DNA from: Fredinandcohnia onubensis
GTDB lineage: Bacteria > Bacillota > Bacilli > Bacillales > Bacillaceae_L
DNA: 64,000 bases
Assembly: GCF_002734215.1 (NCBI RefSeq)
Contig: NZ_NSEB01000004.1
Span: 379,954 to 443,953 of the forward strand
Direction: 5' to 3'
Shown: in pieces, positions 17,001 through 25,361 of the stretch
Numbering within the stretch: position 1 is the first letter of the stretch
Layout of the letters: every line of letters starts with the position of its first letter
The notes under the pieces: model-generated
Seen by the model: only the letters and a program-made list of their open reading frames with translations
What the model was told of the DNA's origin: nothing
The model's database searches: none
Translations under genes and position numbers: made by a program

Positions 17001-17948
17001 TCCTTTTTGTTTTTTCCGTTTCCATAACAGAAACGGTAGCCAACTTAATAAAATGATTAAAATGATGGATACGAGCGTTAAGATTACGGTTTCCGTCATT
17101 AAGATTGAAGTGTAATCGCTAAAATCCATTTCTTTGGCAAAGACCTGGTAAGGATTATCAACATTATAGACGATTGGCATTTCCTTCGTATATTTGTTAT
17201 AGGTATGCCATGTCACGCCTTTTACGATAAAAATGCTGTCATGATCCTTCGGTTTATACATTAAAGAAATGTAGTACTCACTTCTGTTGTACTTTGACGT
17301 TCTCCTTTCAAAACCGCGGTCTGTTACAATTGCTATTGTTTCAGTATGATTCTTTCCAAAATATTTCTCATACCCATTTTCAAAAGCTGATTTTGTTTCA
17401 GTTGAGAGAAAGAGAAGGAGTGCTATTATCAAGCCACCAAATACAAGCAAAGGAATCACAAAAGCTGCAATCTTATCAAGAAAAAGTCGTCTTGAGATAG
17501 ATGCAAACAATTCCCATATCGTTTTAATTTTACATAGCCAATAAATAATATAGCCGAATGGATATAGACTAAAGACCGTTAGCATGATATAAAACCAACG
17601 TATTTCCTCTTTTAACAGTGTCTCCGTATAAAATTTACCGTCGACTTCATAACCTGGAATGGGATCTCCAACGTCAATTTGGTCAAATAAATCTCGAGAA
17701 ATCGTGATCATCGAATCATTATGTTTTGTAGGAATACTACTTTCAGGCAAAGTACCTATTTGGACGGAAAACCTAGGTCCTTCCAACAGCCCATTCACCA
17801 CATACTTCCGCCATACTCTCTCTTCGACGTGATTTTCCTCAGCTTCCTTGAGAAATGCGTTATGCTCTTGAACGTTATCATAAATCGTATAACATATAAA
17901 AATAAATGCCGCAAATGCTACTATTTTTGGCCAACTTAATTCCTTCAT
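16983..17948 (-). CDS. Hypothetical polytopic membrane protein, DUF3592-like
   Basis: 321 residues. An N-terminal transmembrane segment (about 9-24) precedes an extracytoplasmic region, and four hydrophobic segments follow (around 120-140, 160-185 and 285-308). The segment TIAIVTDRGFERRTSKYNRS followed by TWHTYNKYTKEMPIVYNVDNPYQVF resembles the beta-barrel of DUF3592 proteins, where a repeated form of V.Y.P.NP is typical. The assignment is tentative. Single gene ending at a convergent terminator. Confidence 0.65.
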   Translation of the reverse strand: MKELSWPKIVAFAAFIFICYTIYDNVQEHNAFLKEAEENHVEERVWRKYVVNGLLEGPRFSVQIGTLPESSIPTKHNDSMITISRDLFDQIDVGDPIPGYEVDGKFYTETLLKEEIRWFYIMLTVFSLYPFGYIIYWLCKIKTIWELFASISRRLFLDKIAAFVIPLLVFGGLIIALLLFLSTETKSAFENGYEKYFGKNHTETIAIVTDRGFERRTSKYNRSEYYISLMYKPKDHDSIFIVKGVTWHTYNKYTKEMPIVYNVDNPYQVFAKEMDFSDYTSILMTETVILTLVSIILIILLSWLPFLLWKRKKQKGKDHPF

Positions 17949-18118
17949 AAAATAACATCCTTACATACTTTATTCTTTAAGTATATGAAACAATTATAGA
18001 AATAAAATGAGACGAAAGTACCACAGAACTTTGGAAAAGCGATTTAACCTTTATGTAATGGAGTTTGTAAGTGTTATGTTAAAATGGGGTTAAGTTTTAA
18101 CTGAAGGATGGGGTTCTG

Positions 18119-18280
18119 ATGAGATGTGGTGCAAAATGCTTTCTTGTCAAAATTGAGGTAGATGGGAAAACACAAGTTCAGTCAGTTAACGCAAGAACAC
18201 CAGCAGAAGCTCGAAAAAATATCCGAAAAGAATTAGGAACCGACACTCAAATTCTAGCTGTTAAGGAAGAGAAGAAATAA
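18119..18280 (+). CDS. Small hypothetical protein (53 residues)
   Basis: Begins MRCGAKCFLVKIEVDGKTQV and continues QSVNARTPAEARKNIRKELG, ending KEEKK. It has a beta-beta-alpha pattern, is basic, and two Cys lie near the N-terminus. A GGATGGGG stretch precedes the ATG by about five bases, and a strong terminator follows 22 bases after the stop. No family recognised with certainty, though the pattern of codon use and the flanking signals are those of a real gene. Confidence 0.65.
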   Translation: MRCGAKCFLVKIEVDGKTQVQSVNARTPAEARKNIRKELGTDTQILAVKEEKK

Positions 18281-18301
18281 TGGAGCAGGGGTTATCTAGG
18301 C

Positions 18302-18327
18302 GCGTTGGCATGACAACGCTTTTTTTA
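18302..18327 (+). terminator. Terminator of the 53-residue gene
   Basis: GCGTTG / CAACGC stem with a six-base loop, followed by eight T. Confidence 0.85.
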
Positions 18328-18442
18328 TTGTAGTGATTTTAGTTAGAAGGAATAGAAAAACAGATGTAAATTTTGGGAAAATCATGCTATTTTAAAAATG
18401 GCATTTAAGATTTGAATATAAATAAAAGGGAGATCACGGTTG

Positions 18443-19261
18443 ATGAGCCAATTAATTCGAGACCAATATCCACTAAAAGGAAAAAATGTACTAATTACTG
18501 GAGTTAGCCGTCGCCAAGGGATTGGGTATGCGATTGCCCGTCAAGTGGCTGCGTGGGGAGCATCTGTTATCATTCATCATTTCCAGCCTCATGATCAAGA
18601 ACAATCATGGGGTGCGGATGATTTGAGTGAAGTCCTTAAAGGTATTAAGGCTGAGCTAATCGAGGATGCATTTCTCTATGACATAAGCGGGGATTTTTTA
18701 GACCCTGAAGAACCAAAAAGGGTAATGGATGAAATCCGTAATAAATGTGGACATATAGATGCTCTCGTTTGCAACCATGCAATGAGTGGGAGCGATGGTG
18801 CACTTGGTGAACTGACTGTAGAAATGTTAGATAAACACTGGGCTGTTAATGCGCGCTCATCCATTCTACTCGCACAATATTTTGCAGCTCAACATGATCC
18901 TGAATCCGGCAGGGGAAAAATTATTTTCATGACGTCGGGACAACGATTAGGCCCCATGCCGGGCGAAGTTGCGTATGTTGCTTCGAAGGGAGCGCTTGCT
19001 GATTTAACGCTGACTCTATCAGATCAATTGGCTGATCAAAACATCACCGTGAATACCGTGAATCCAGGACCAGTTGATACGGGATATATGACCGAGGAGC
19101 TTTGGGAAAATCTTAAACCCATGTTCCCCTTTGGAAGAATTGGGCAGCCCGAAGACCCAGCGCGTCTTATTGCGTGGTTGTTAACGGAAGAGGCTTCATG
19201 GATTACCGGACAGGTCATTAATACAGAAGGTGGCTTTGGCCGCTGGCGCCATCCTTCTTGA
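18443..19261 (+). CDS. Short-chain dehydrogenase/reductase (SDR)
   Basis: 272 residues, NAD(P)-dependent Rossmann enzyme. The cofactor loop is ITGVSRRQGIGYAIA (TGxxxGxG, residues about 18-32), with arginines favouring NADPH. NHAMSG stands where most SDRs have NNAG. The active site Ser is in FMTSGQR and the YxxxK motif is YVASKGA. The C-terminus WITGQVINTEGGFGRW is classic for the family. The substrate is unknown. ATG at 18443 after GGGAG; an in-frame TTG lies one codon earlier. No terminator separates it from the 53-bp repeat array downstream. Confidence 0.9.
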   Translation: MSQLIRDQYPLKGKNVLITGVSRRQGIGYAIARQVAAWGASVIIHHFQPHDQEQSWGADDLSEVLKGIKAELIEDAFLYDISGDFLDPEEPKRVMDEIRNKCGHIDALVCNHAMSGSDGALGELTVEMLDKHWAVNARSSILLAQYFAAQHDPESGRGKIIFMTSGQRLGPMPGEVAYVASKGALADLTLTLSDQLADQNITVNTVNPGPVDTGYMTEELWENLKPMFPFGRIGQPEDPARLIAWLLTEEASWITGQVINTEGGFGRWRHPS

Positions 19262-19298
19262 TGGAGGAGTTTGAAAAACATTTCTGTACTCAACAGAC

Positions 19299-19859
19299 CG
19301 AAAAACGATAAATGCTATACCGCAAACAGTGTAATCGGTATATTCCAGTATCGAAAAACGATAAGTGCTATACCGTAAAGAGCATAATCGGTATATCACT
19401 TGATCGAAAAACAATAAATGCTATATCGCAAAGAGCCTAAACGGTACATCCTTGTATCGAAAAACGATAAGTGCTATACCGCAAACAGAGTAATCGGTAT
19501 ATCCCAGTATCGAAAAACGATAAGTGCTATACCGGAAACAGTGTAATCGGAATAGCGCAGTATCGAAAAACGATAAGTGCTATATCGCAAAGAGCGTAAT
19601 CGGTATATCCCAGTATCGAAAAACGATAAGTGCTATACCGCAAACAGAGTAATCGATATATCCCAGTATCGAAAAACGATAAATGCTATATCGCAAAGAG
19701 CGTAATCGGTATATCCCAGTATCGAAAAACGATAAGTGCTATACCGCAAACAGTGTAATCGGTATATTCCAGTATCGAAAAACGATAAGTGCTTATACCG
19801 GAAACAGTGTAATCGGAATAGCGCAGTATCGAAAAACGATAAGTGCTATACCGCAAAAG
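19299..19859 (+). repeat. Tandem array of a 53-bp repeat, ten full copies plus a partial
   Basis: Units begin with CGAAAAACGATAAGTGC at 19299, 19352, 19405, 19458, 19511, 19564, 19617, 19670, 19723 and 19776, exactly 53 bp apart. The partial copy at 19830 is offset by one because of an extra T near 19793. Each unit can fold through TATACCG / CGGTATA around a 13-base loop. Units fall into two classes (CAAACAGTG and CAAAGAGCG cores) and units 6 and 8, 1 and 9, and 5 and 10 are nearly identical, pointing to block duplication. A 53-bp period is not a multiple of three, so the frames that run through it are not coding. It accounts for most of the 730-base gene-free stretch after the SDR gene. Confidence 0.95.
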
Positions 19860-19994
19860 AGTGTCGAAAATCAAGACACCTATTTCAAACACAAAGCACA
19901 CTTAGATTTAGGGAGTTTTAGGAATATTGTCTCGGACTGAAGAATAAACGTTAGTATACAAGCCTTCCTAATTCTTCGTTAAGGTGCTGATTCT

Positions 19995-20174
19995 TTGAAT
20001 AGGAATAAGAATATTAGTGTAGCAATTCTATTGCTGATCTTGATACTCGTGATCCTGATTGCTCATGTGATCCTTCATGTAAATGTGTATGTCGTATACA
20101 GCGCAAGTCTTGGTACGATTTTTATGATTGGCCTTATCATTTTCCTGATTGTTTTACTTATATTAAAGACGTAA
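19995..20174 (+). CDS. Small hypothetical membrane protein (59 residues, TTG start)
   Basis: Begins MNRNKNISVAILLLILILVI (TTG read as Met) and has two hydrophobic segments (about 9-28 and 39-56) separated by HVNVYVVYSASLG. AAGGTG lies seven bases before the TTG, and a strong terminator begins seven bases after the stop. No family recognised. The gene follows the 53-bp repeat array by about 135 bases. Confidence 0.65.
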   Translation: MNRNKNISVAILLLILILVILIAHVILHVNVYVVYSASLGTIFMIGLIIFLIVLLILKT

Positions 20175-20180
20175 ACGCTA

Positions 20181-20216
20181 AAGAAGTGTTAATCAAAGCA
20201 GGATTAACACTTCTTT
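20181..20216 (+). terminator. Terminator of the 59-residue gene
   Basis: 14-base stem (AAGAAGTGTTAATC / GATTAACACTTCTT) followed by TTTTTG. Confidence 0.9.
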
Positions 20217-20261
20217 TTGTTGAACTTATTCTAGTAATACGGTTGTCGATTGGAGGTTTCT

Positions 20262-20549
20262 ATGGCATTTCTATTTTGGCCGTTAATGATTGCATCACTT
20301 ATCCTCTCCGTTTTATCAATCTATAAAAATAAACCTTTATTACTCATAATATCTGCAGTGCTTATAGTACCGCTGTCCCTTTATCTTGCAGCTACACCAC
20401 GTTTTGAAATATGGGGAATTCTATTTCCGCTGTTTTATGTTGGAGCTGCCGTGTCCCTTGCCAAAAAAGTAAAAGGGTTATCGATTCTGCTGGTGTCTCC
20501 AAATTTTATACTTATTGGCTGGATTGGCTTTTCGGTAATGAATCAGTAA
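20262..20549 (+). CDS. Hypothetical membrane protein (95 residues)
   Basis: Almost entirely hydrophobic, with about four short transmembrane segments, and the internal piece YLAATPRFEIWGILFPLFYVG. The ATG at 20262 follows TGGAGG by six bases; an in-frame TTG at 20250 overlaps the ribosome binding site and is unlikely. No family recognised. It lies 22 bases before a VOC gene, probably in one transcript with the next two genes. Confidence 0.7.
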   Translation: MAFLFWPLMIASLILSVLSIYKNKPLLLIISAVLIVPLSLYLAATPRFEIWGILFPLFYVGAAVSLAKKVKGLSILLVSPNFILIGWIGFSVMNQ

Positions 20550-20571
20550 ACATTTAGAGGAGTGTCTCAAC

Positions 20572-21249
20572 ATGGAAATTAAATTAGTCAGTTTACAAAC
20601 AGATAGAATGGAAGAGATGAAGAAGTTCTATGTTGACCTTTTCGGATTTCCTTTAATTAAAGAAAATAACAGCTGTTTTCGAATTAGAGTAGGTTCAAGC
20701 GAGTTGGAATTTACCTCAGAAAACGTAAAAGGGAATCCTTATTATCACTTTGCATTTAATATTCCGTCTAACAAGTTTAGAGAAGCAAAGTCATGGGTCA
20801 AAGAGAGGGTGGAATTAAGTGTGGAGGATGGGGAAGATGAAGCCTATTTCTCTTTTTTTTCCGCGTATGCGCTCTATTTTTACGATCCGGCTGGGAATAT
20901 TGTAGAGTTCATTTCAAGGCAGGACTCTGAAGTAGAAACAAAGCCATTCTCGATAGACAGTGTGATAAATATTAGTGAGATAGGACTTACAGTAAATGAT
21001 GCGATTAGTGCTGGCACTAGGTTAATAGAGATTGGTATAAATGAGCGTGAAAATAATCCACTTAGTCAAACATCACTAAATTTCATGGGAGATAAATCAA
21101 AAGGAATCTTCATCATCTTAAATCAACCAGGGAGAAGATGGATCTTTTCCGATAAAATCTCTGCAATATTTCCACTTGAAATTTTAACAACAGATGGCAA
21201 TAAAATTGTAGTCAATTCTGAAAATCTTTTAGAAGTTGATGAATTATAA
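20572..21249 (+). CDS. VOC family protein (two-module, 225 residues)
   Basis: The first module is a standard glyoxalase-like unit: LQTDRMEEMKKFYVDLFGFPL, then a His-containing strand YYHFAFNIPSNKFREAKSW and ALYFYDPAGNIVEFISRQ, which supplies the metal-site Glu. The second module (from INISEIGLTVNDAISAGTRLIEIG) is shorter and lacks the clear metal ligands, so it may be structural. Substrate unknown. It belongs to a run of three closely spaced genes. Confidence 0.8.
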   Translation: MEIKLVSLQTDRMEEMKKFYVDLFGFPLIKENNSCFRIRVGSSELEFTSENVKGNPYYHFAFNIPSNKFREAKSWVKERVELSVEDGEDEAYFSFFSAYALYFYDPAGNIVEFISRQDSEVETKPFSIDSVINISEIGLTVNDAISAGTRLIEIGINERENNPLSQTSLNFMGDKSKGIFIILNQPGRRWIFSDKISAIFPLEILTTDGNKIVVNSENLLEVDEL

Positions 21250-21292
21250 CTACTATTTTGCTTCTTTTAACTATTTTGGAAGGTGATTATAT

Positions 21293-21820
21293 ATGGAACA
21301 GGTTACATTAATACGGCCATCACTAGACTATCAATCTGAATATCTATCCTTCTACGATGAATGGAAAGAAAGCCAGGAGAATATGGTACCTTGGGTGATT
21401 AGTAAGGACCCATCAAATTTTCAAGATATGCTTCAATCTTTATTTGATGCTGAAAAAGGAGAAAATCTCCCGGAAAATTGGGTGCCTGACTCAACCTTTT
21501 GGTTAGTCGGGGAAAACAAAAATGTAATCGGAGCAGTCAATATCCGCCATCAATTAACCGAAACGTTATTCAATAGTGGCGGTCATATTGGGTATGGAAT
21601 CCGTCCCTCTGAACGAGGTAAAGGATATGCAACAAAACTATTGGCATTATCTTTAGAAAAAGCGAAAGACCTAGGGATTCAGAAAGCCTTAGTTGTTTGT
21701 GATGAGGATAATATCGGTTCATTAAAAACAATAGTAAATAACGGTGGGGTACCTGATACGGACTTTATCGAGGAAGATGGTAATGTCATAAAAAGGTTTT
21801 GGATTGAATTGCTAGATTAA
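21293..21820 (+). CDS. GNAT family N-acetyltransferase
   Basis: 175 residues. VIGAVNIRHQL is beta-4; the acetyl-CoA loop is GIRPSERGKGYATKLLALSL (R-x-x-G-K-G-Y-A); VVCDEDNIGSLKTIVNNGG is the late helix and strand typical of the YhbS/PaiA-like subgroup with 'predicted acetyltransferase' annotation. It lies 43 bases after the VOC gene and ends at a strong terminator. Acceptor unknown. Confidence 0.85.
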   Translation: MEQVTLIRPSLDYQSEYLSFYDEWKESQENMVPWVISKDPSNFQDMLQSLFDAEKGENLPENWVPDSTFWLVGENKNVIGAVNIRHQLTETLFNSGGHIGYGIRPSERGKGYATKLLALSLEKAKDLGIQKALVVCDEDNIGSLKTIVNNGGVPDTDFIEEDGNVIKRFWIELLD

Positions 21821-21845
21821 AACATCTAATATTAAATTTTTTTGA

Positions 21846-21882
21846 AACAGCATTAATTCTCCCGTGAATTAATGCTGTTTTT
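21846..21882 (+). terminator. Terminator after the GNAT gene
   Basis: Perfect 14-base stem (AACAGCATTAATTC / GAATTAATGCTGTT) with a six-base loop, then TTTG. Confidence 0.9.
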
Positions 21883-21940
21883 GTAACAGTTATATTTTGG
21901 ATACGTTATGGTTAACACTAAAATCATAGTAAAAAAACAC

Positions 21941-21989
21941 TTGACTATAAGGAAAAATTTTTGGTAAAGTTACAAACAGACCGGTTGGT
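21941..21989 (+). promoter_or_regulatory. Promoter and LmrA/QdoR-type operator of the repressor-efflux operon
   Basis: TTGACT (21941-21946), an 18-base spacer and TAAAGT (21965-21970) form a good sigma-A promoter. Immediately downstream, at the expected start of transcription, lies AGACCGGTTGGT (21978-21989), which carries the AGACCGGT-type core known for B. subtilis LmrA/QdoR boxes. The position would let the TetR-family product block its own operon. Confidence 0.65.
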
Positions 21990-22011
21990 ATGGTGGAGGT
22001 GTACTACGGGA

Positions 22012-22569
22012 ATGGATACAAAATCGCTAATCATTGAAATCGCGACAAAGCTTTTCCAGCAAAAAGGATATATAGGTGTGGGACTAAATGAAATATTAAA
22101 AGCATGCAATATATCAAAAGGTTCGCTTTATCACCATTTTCCAAATGGCAAAGAGGAATTGCTTATCGCTTGCCTCCAAGAACTGAATGTAACGATTACT
22201 CAGGACATTGAGGCGATATTTGAACGGTATCCGAATACAAAAGATGCTACCACAGCAATGATTGATCAATTAATTGTTCATTTTGAAACGGAAGGAACGA
22301 TTGTTGGTTACACGTTTAGCAGCATCGTTAGCGAAATGGCTTCGCTAAGTGAACCAGTTCGCAATGCTTGTTCTTCTTTGTATAAAAAAATGGAACAAAT
22401 CTATTCAAGCAAATTAGTAGCAGATGGATTTTCGAGAGAAGTAGCGGAATCTATCGCCCTTGCGATGGTAGCGACTGTTGAGGGTGGAATGATGCTTTGT
22501 TTAACACAAAAATCAAGCCATCCACTAACAACCATTTCTCAAGTACTTCCCAATCTATTACAAGAGTAA
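22012..22569 (+). CDS. TetR/AcrR family regulator, LmrA/QdoR-like
   Basis: 185 residues. The N-terminal helix-turn-helix domain is SLIIEIATKLFQQKGYIGVGLNEILKACNISKGSLYHHFPNGKEELL, with the GSLYHHFPNGKEEL recognition segment typical of the LmrA/YxaF subgroup. The ligand-binding C-terminal domain includes AMVATVEGGMMLCLTQKSSHPL. The length fits LmrA (about 188). The start at 22012 follows GGAGGTG. It probably represses itself and the MFS pump behind it through the AGACCGGT box; the inducer is unknown (lincomycin-type drugs or flavonoids for known relatives). Confidence 0.85.
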   Translation: MDTKSLIIEIATKLFQQKGYIGVGLNEILKACNISKGSLYHHFPNGKEELLIACLQELNVTITQDIEAIFERYPNTKDATTAMIDQLIVHFETEGTIVGYTFSSIVSEMASLSEPVRNACSSLYKKMEQIYSSKLVADGFSREVAESIALAMVATVEGGMMLCLTQKSSHPLTTISQVLPNLLQE

Positions 22570-22716
22570 GTGTTATTTCAAAAAAGAATAATATGGTTTT
22601 TGAAAAACGGCTAATTCCACTTTTTCATGAGCAGAGCTCAGGTAGAAGAGGGATTGGCTTTTATTTTGCCAAATATAGACCAAACTCAGGTCAAATCAAA
22701 GAAAAAGGAGATATTT

Positions 22717-24171
22717 ATGAATACACTATTACAAGTCAAAAGTCCTAAGATGATGGCATTTATTTTAATGTTTGGTACCTTTATAGGATTGTTTGGTGAA
22801 ACAGCATTAAACATGGCGTTAACAAATATTATGGGAGAATTTTCAGTTAAACCTGCAATTGCCCAATGGCTGACCACAGGATATTTATTAGTGTTAGCGA
22901 TACTAGTACCAATTTCTGCCCTGTTGATGAAATGGTTCTCTACGAGACAATTAGTAATTGGGGGATTAGTTATTTCACTTTTAGGAGCGGTATTAGCTGC
23001 TCTATCTCCAAATTTTGCAATTCTATTAGCTGGCCGTATCGTGCAAGCAATTGGAACGGGTGTATTAATACCAGTGATGACGAGTGTTCTTTTAATTATT
23101 TTCCCTGTTCATAGACGTGGAGTTGTAATGGGGATTATGGGACTTGTTATTACATTAGGACCTGCCTTAGGACCAACACTTTCAGGGGTCATTATTAGTA
23201 CATTAGGTTGGCCATATATTTTCTGGATTAGCACTATTTTATATGCATTATTAACACTTCTTGCGGTGATTAAAATTGAAAATGTTTCGGAAATTACAAG
23301 ACCCAAAATTGATTATTCATCGGTTGCTTTATCATCAATCGGTTTTGGCGGATTAATTTACGCATTGGCATCAATGGCCGAAGCTCCTATCTCAGCACCT
23401 ATCGTTTGGGCACCTTTACTTGTTGGAATAATCGCTCTTCTATTATTTGGAGTTCGCCAAATGAAAATGACTCAGCCTATGGTTAATTTACGAGTATTTA
23501 AGTACCCTATGTTTTCTTTGGGTACTGCGACGATGTTCCTCGGTATTTTAATGATTTTAGCGGCTGGTATTCTCTTACCAATGTATCTAAAGGATGCTTT
23601 ATTATATACTGCAGCTGTGGCGGGGTTATTATTACTTCCTGGTAATGCTGTTAATGTTGTGATGTCGCCAATTGTTGGAACTCTATTTGACAAATTCGGA
23701 CCACGTGTTTTCGTTATTATTGGTTCTATTGTTATTTTGATTGCAAATTTCATGTTTGCATCGGTCATATCAGCCTCAACTCCTGGTTGGCAAATAATCG
23801 TTGCATTTATGCTTTTCTTCTTTGGGATCACAATGGTAATGATGCCGTCACAAACAAATGCCCTAAATCAATTGCCACGTGAATTATATGCGGACGGTTC
23901 AGCTGCGATGAACACATTGAATCAAGTAGCTGGAGCAGCAGGTACAGCGATAGCTATTACGTTATTTACAGCTGGTCAAGGAAGTTATGTGGCAGAAGTT
24001 CCTGCTGCATCAGATCCGGCAATTTTAGCAGCAGGCGTAAAATATGCATTCTACTTTGTTACTGGAATTTCAGTTGTTACATTAATTTTATCTTTATTTG
24101 TAAAAAAGGGATCCGCTGTAAAGGAAAAATCCACATCAGCAGTAAAAGCAACAGAACCTGTAAAAAATTAA
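22717..24171 (+). CDS. MFS multidrug efflux transporter, DHA2 family (LmrB-like)
   Basis: 484 residues, 14 predicted transmembrane segments, the DHA2 (14-TMS drug:proton antiporter) layout. Motif-like segments include LNMALTNIMGEFSVKPAIAQWLTTGYLL (first loops), GRIVQAIGTGVLIPVM (motif B, with Arg in TM4) and LGPALGPTLSGVI (motif C, antiporter motif). Length and order (TetR gene directly upstream) match lmrAB of B. subtilis. The start at 22717 follows AAAGGAG; an in-frame ATG at 22627 has no site. It probably exports drugs or toxic secondary metabolites. Confidence 0.9.
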   Translation: MNTLLQVKSPKMMAFILMFGTFIGLFGETALNMALTNIMGEFSVKPAIAQWLTTGYLLVLAILVPISALLMKWFSTRQLVIGGLVISLLGAVLAALSPNFAILLAGRIVQAIGTGVLIPVMTSVLLIIFPVHRRGVVMGIMGLVITLGPALGPTLSGVIISTLGWPYIFWISTILYALLTLLAVIKIENVSEITRPKIDYSSVALSSIGFGGLIYALASMAEAPISAPIVWAPLLVGIIALLLFGVRQMKMTQPMVNLRVFKYPMFSLGTATMFLGILMILAAGILLPMYLKDALLYTAAVAGLLLLPGNAVNVVMSPIVGTLFDKFGPRVFVIIGSIVILIANFMFASVISASTPGWQIIVAFMLFFFGITMVMMPSQTNALNQLPRELYADGSAAMNTLNQVAGAAGTAIAITLFTAGQGSYVAEVPAASDPAILAAGVKYAFYFVTGISVVTLILSLFVKKGSAVKEKSTSAVKATEPVKN

Positions 24172-24216
24172 TGATAAATGCAAAAAAGAACTATGCATTT
24201 TGAAGGAGAATAATAA

Positions 24217-24654
24217 ATGGCAAATCAGTATAGTAGTATACTAGTAGCGGTTGATGGATCAAAAGAAGCAGAACATGCATTTCAAAAATCAATCGATATA
24301 GCTAAAAGAAATAAGGGAGCAAAACTAACCATTGTAAATGTAGTAAATGCTCATTCATATGAAGGTTTTGACCGTTCAATGCTTGACCGTGCCCAGCAGT
24401 TAGCTGATGAACTTGTAAATGATTATAAGGCGCAAGCTAAGTCAGAAGGTTTAGAGGATGTAAATGCCGCAGTCGAATATGGCTCTCCAAAAACAATTAT
24501 TACGAATGAGGTTGCTGACTTTATTGATGCAGATTTAATTGTTTGTGGTGCAACAGGATTAAATGTAGTGGAACGTTTCATAACTGGTTCGGTATCTGGA
24601 GCAATTATCCGTTCAGCAAAATGTGATGTGTTAGTTACACGAAAACCTGAATGA
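24217..24654 (+). CDS. Universal stress protein, UspA family
   Basis: 145 residues, ATP-binding USP fold. It opens SSILVAVDGSKEAEHAFQKS, with the nucleotide-binding Asp in the strand end, and the late G-2x-G-9x-G-(S/T) motif reads GATGLNVVERFITGSVSG, so it should bind ATP. It lies 45 bases downstream of the MFS gene with its own AAGGAG site and may be read from the same transcript. The role in stress tolerance is family knowledge, not specific to this copy. Confidence 0.9.
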   Translation: MANQYSSILVAVDGSKEAEHAFQKSIDIAKRNKGAKLTIVNVVNAHSYEGFDRSMLDRAQQLADELVNDYKAQAKSEGLEDVNAAVEYGSPKTIITNEVADFIDADLIVCGATGLNVVERFITGSVSGAIIRSAKCDVLVTRKPE

Positions 24655-24709
24655 ACTTAGTAGCGAATCTTTTTTATGGCTATTAAGCAATCGTTTTTAT
24701 TGGATTGAA

Positions 24710-24750
24710 GAAACCATTCGTAAGAGGTACATTGACGAATGGTTTCCTTT
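24710..24750. terminator. Bidirectional terminator between convergent genes
   Basis: Perfect 12-base stem (GAAACCATTCGT / ACGAATGGTTTC) with a 13-base loop. The plus side continues CTTTCTT and the minus side TTCAATCC. Confidence 0.7.
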
Positions 24751-24751
24751 C

Positions 24752-25204
24752 TTATGATATAAGAATGCTTTTTGTAATATTATCAATAATGTCACCCCTG
24801 CTAAGGACACCAACGACGCGGCCAGCACCGTTAACCACAGGGAGTTTTTTGGAATAATGTTTGGATAATAAACGCATTGTTTTTTCGAGATCATCATCTG
24901 GTGACACGTAGAGAAGATTTCTCTTGGTCATGATTTCTTTTACAGGTGTATCTAACTTTTCTCGGACTACATCTTCCAATTCCCCATCCTCTATTAAATA
25001 GACAATTCCTGCAATTCCAATAGGTTTAGGAGTTAAGTAGCGTAAAACATCCCCATCAGAGACCATACCAACTAGATGACTTTTTTCATCAACAACTGGC
25101 ACACCGCCAATTCGATTTGATTTAAGGATAAGTAACAGTTCATTAACAGTATTCGAAGGTTTTACAGTAATAACTTTTGGAATCATAAAATCTCTTACTT
25201 TCAT
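24752..25204 (-). CDS. CBS domain pair protein
   Basis: 150 residues, two CBS domains making a Bateman module: residues about 1-60 (VRDFMIPKVITVKPSNTVNELLLILKSNRIGGVPVVDE) and 85-145 (VKEIMTKRNLLYVSPDDDLEKTMRLL). Each ends in the typical GxVS.GD (GMVSDGDVLRYL, GVLSRGDIIDNI), suggesting adenine-nucleotide binding. There is no catalytic domain, so it is a stand-alone sensor or regulatory subunit. The ATG at 25204 follows AAGGAGAGGG; an upstream ATG at 25240 has no site. Confidence 0.85.
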   Translation of the reverse strand: MKVRDFMIPKVITVKPSNTVNELLLILKSNRIGGVPVVDEKSHLVGMVSDGDVLRYLTPKPIGIAGIVYLIEDGELEDVVREKLDTPVKEIMTKRNLLYVSPDDDLEKTMRLLSKHYSKKLPVVNGAGRVVGVLSRGDIIDNITKSILIS

Positions 25205-25314
25205 TATTAATCCCTCTCCTTGTTTTGTAAGCGTATACATTTAGCTATATAACTATCCTAACACAAACTTCTTTCTGCTTGTCATTGAGAAATTTGTGAA
25301 TGTTTATTGTGGAG

Positions 25315-25346
25315 GAAAAAAGCGCTAGTTACAATTACTAGGCGCT
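25315..25346 (-). terminator. Terminator of the lipoprotein gene
   Basis: AGCGCCTAGT / ACTAGCGCT stem (one bulge) with a seven-base loop, followed on the minus strand by TTTTTT. Confidence 0.75.
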
Positions 25347-25361
25347 AGTGAGAAAGGTGTT

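Noticed and set aside
15339-19859. CRISPR arrays
   Set aside because: Both arrays are contiguous tandem repeats without unique spacers, and no cas genes are present.
19683-19940. Open frames running through the 53-bp array on both strands
   Set aside because: The 53-bp period changes frame in each unit, so any continuous frame is fortuitous; no ribosome binding sites.
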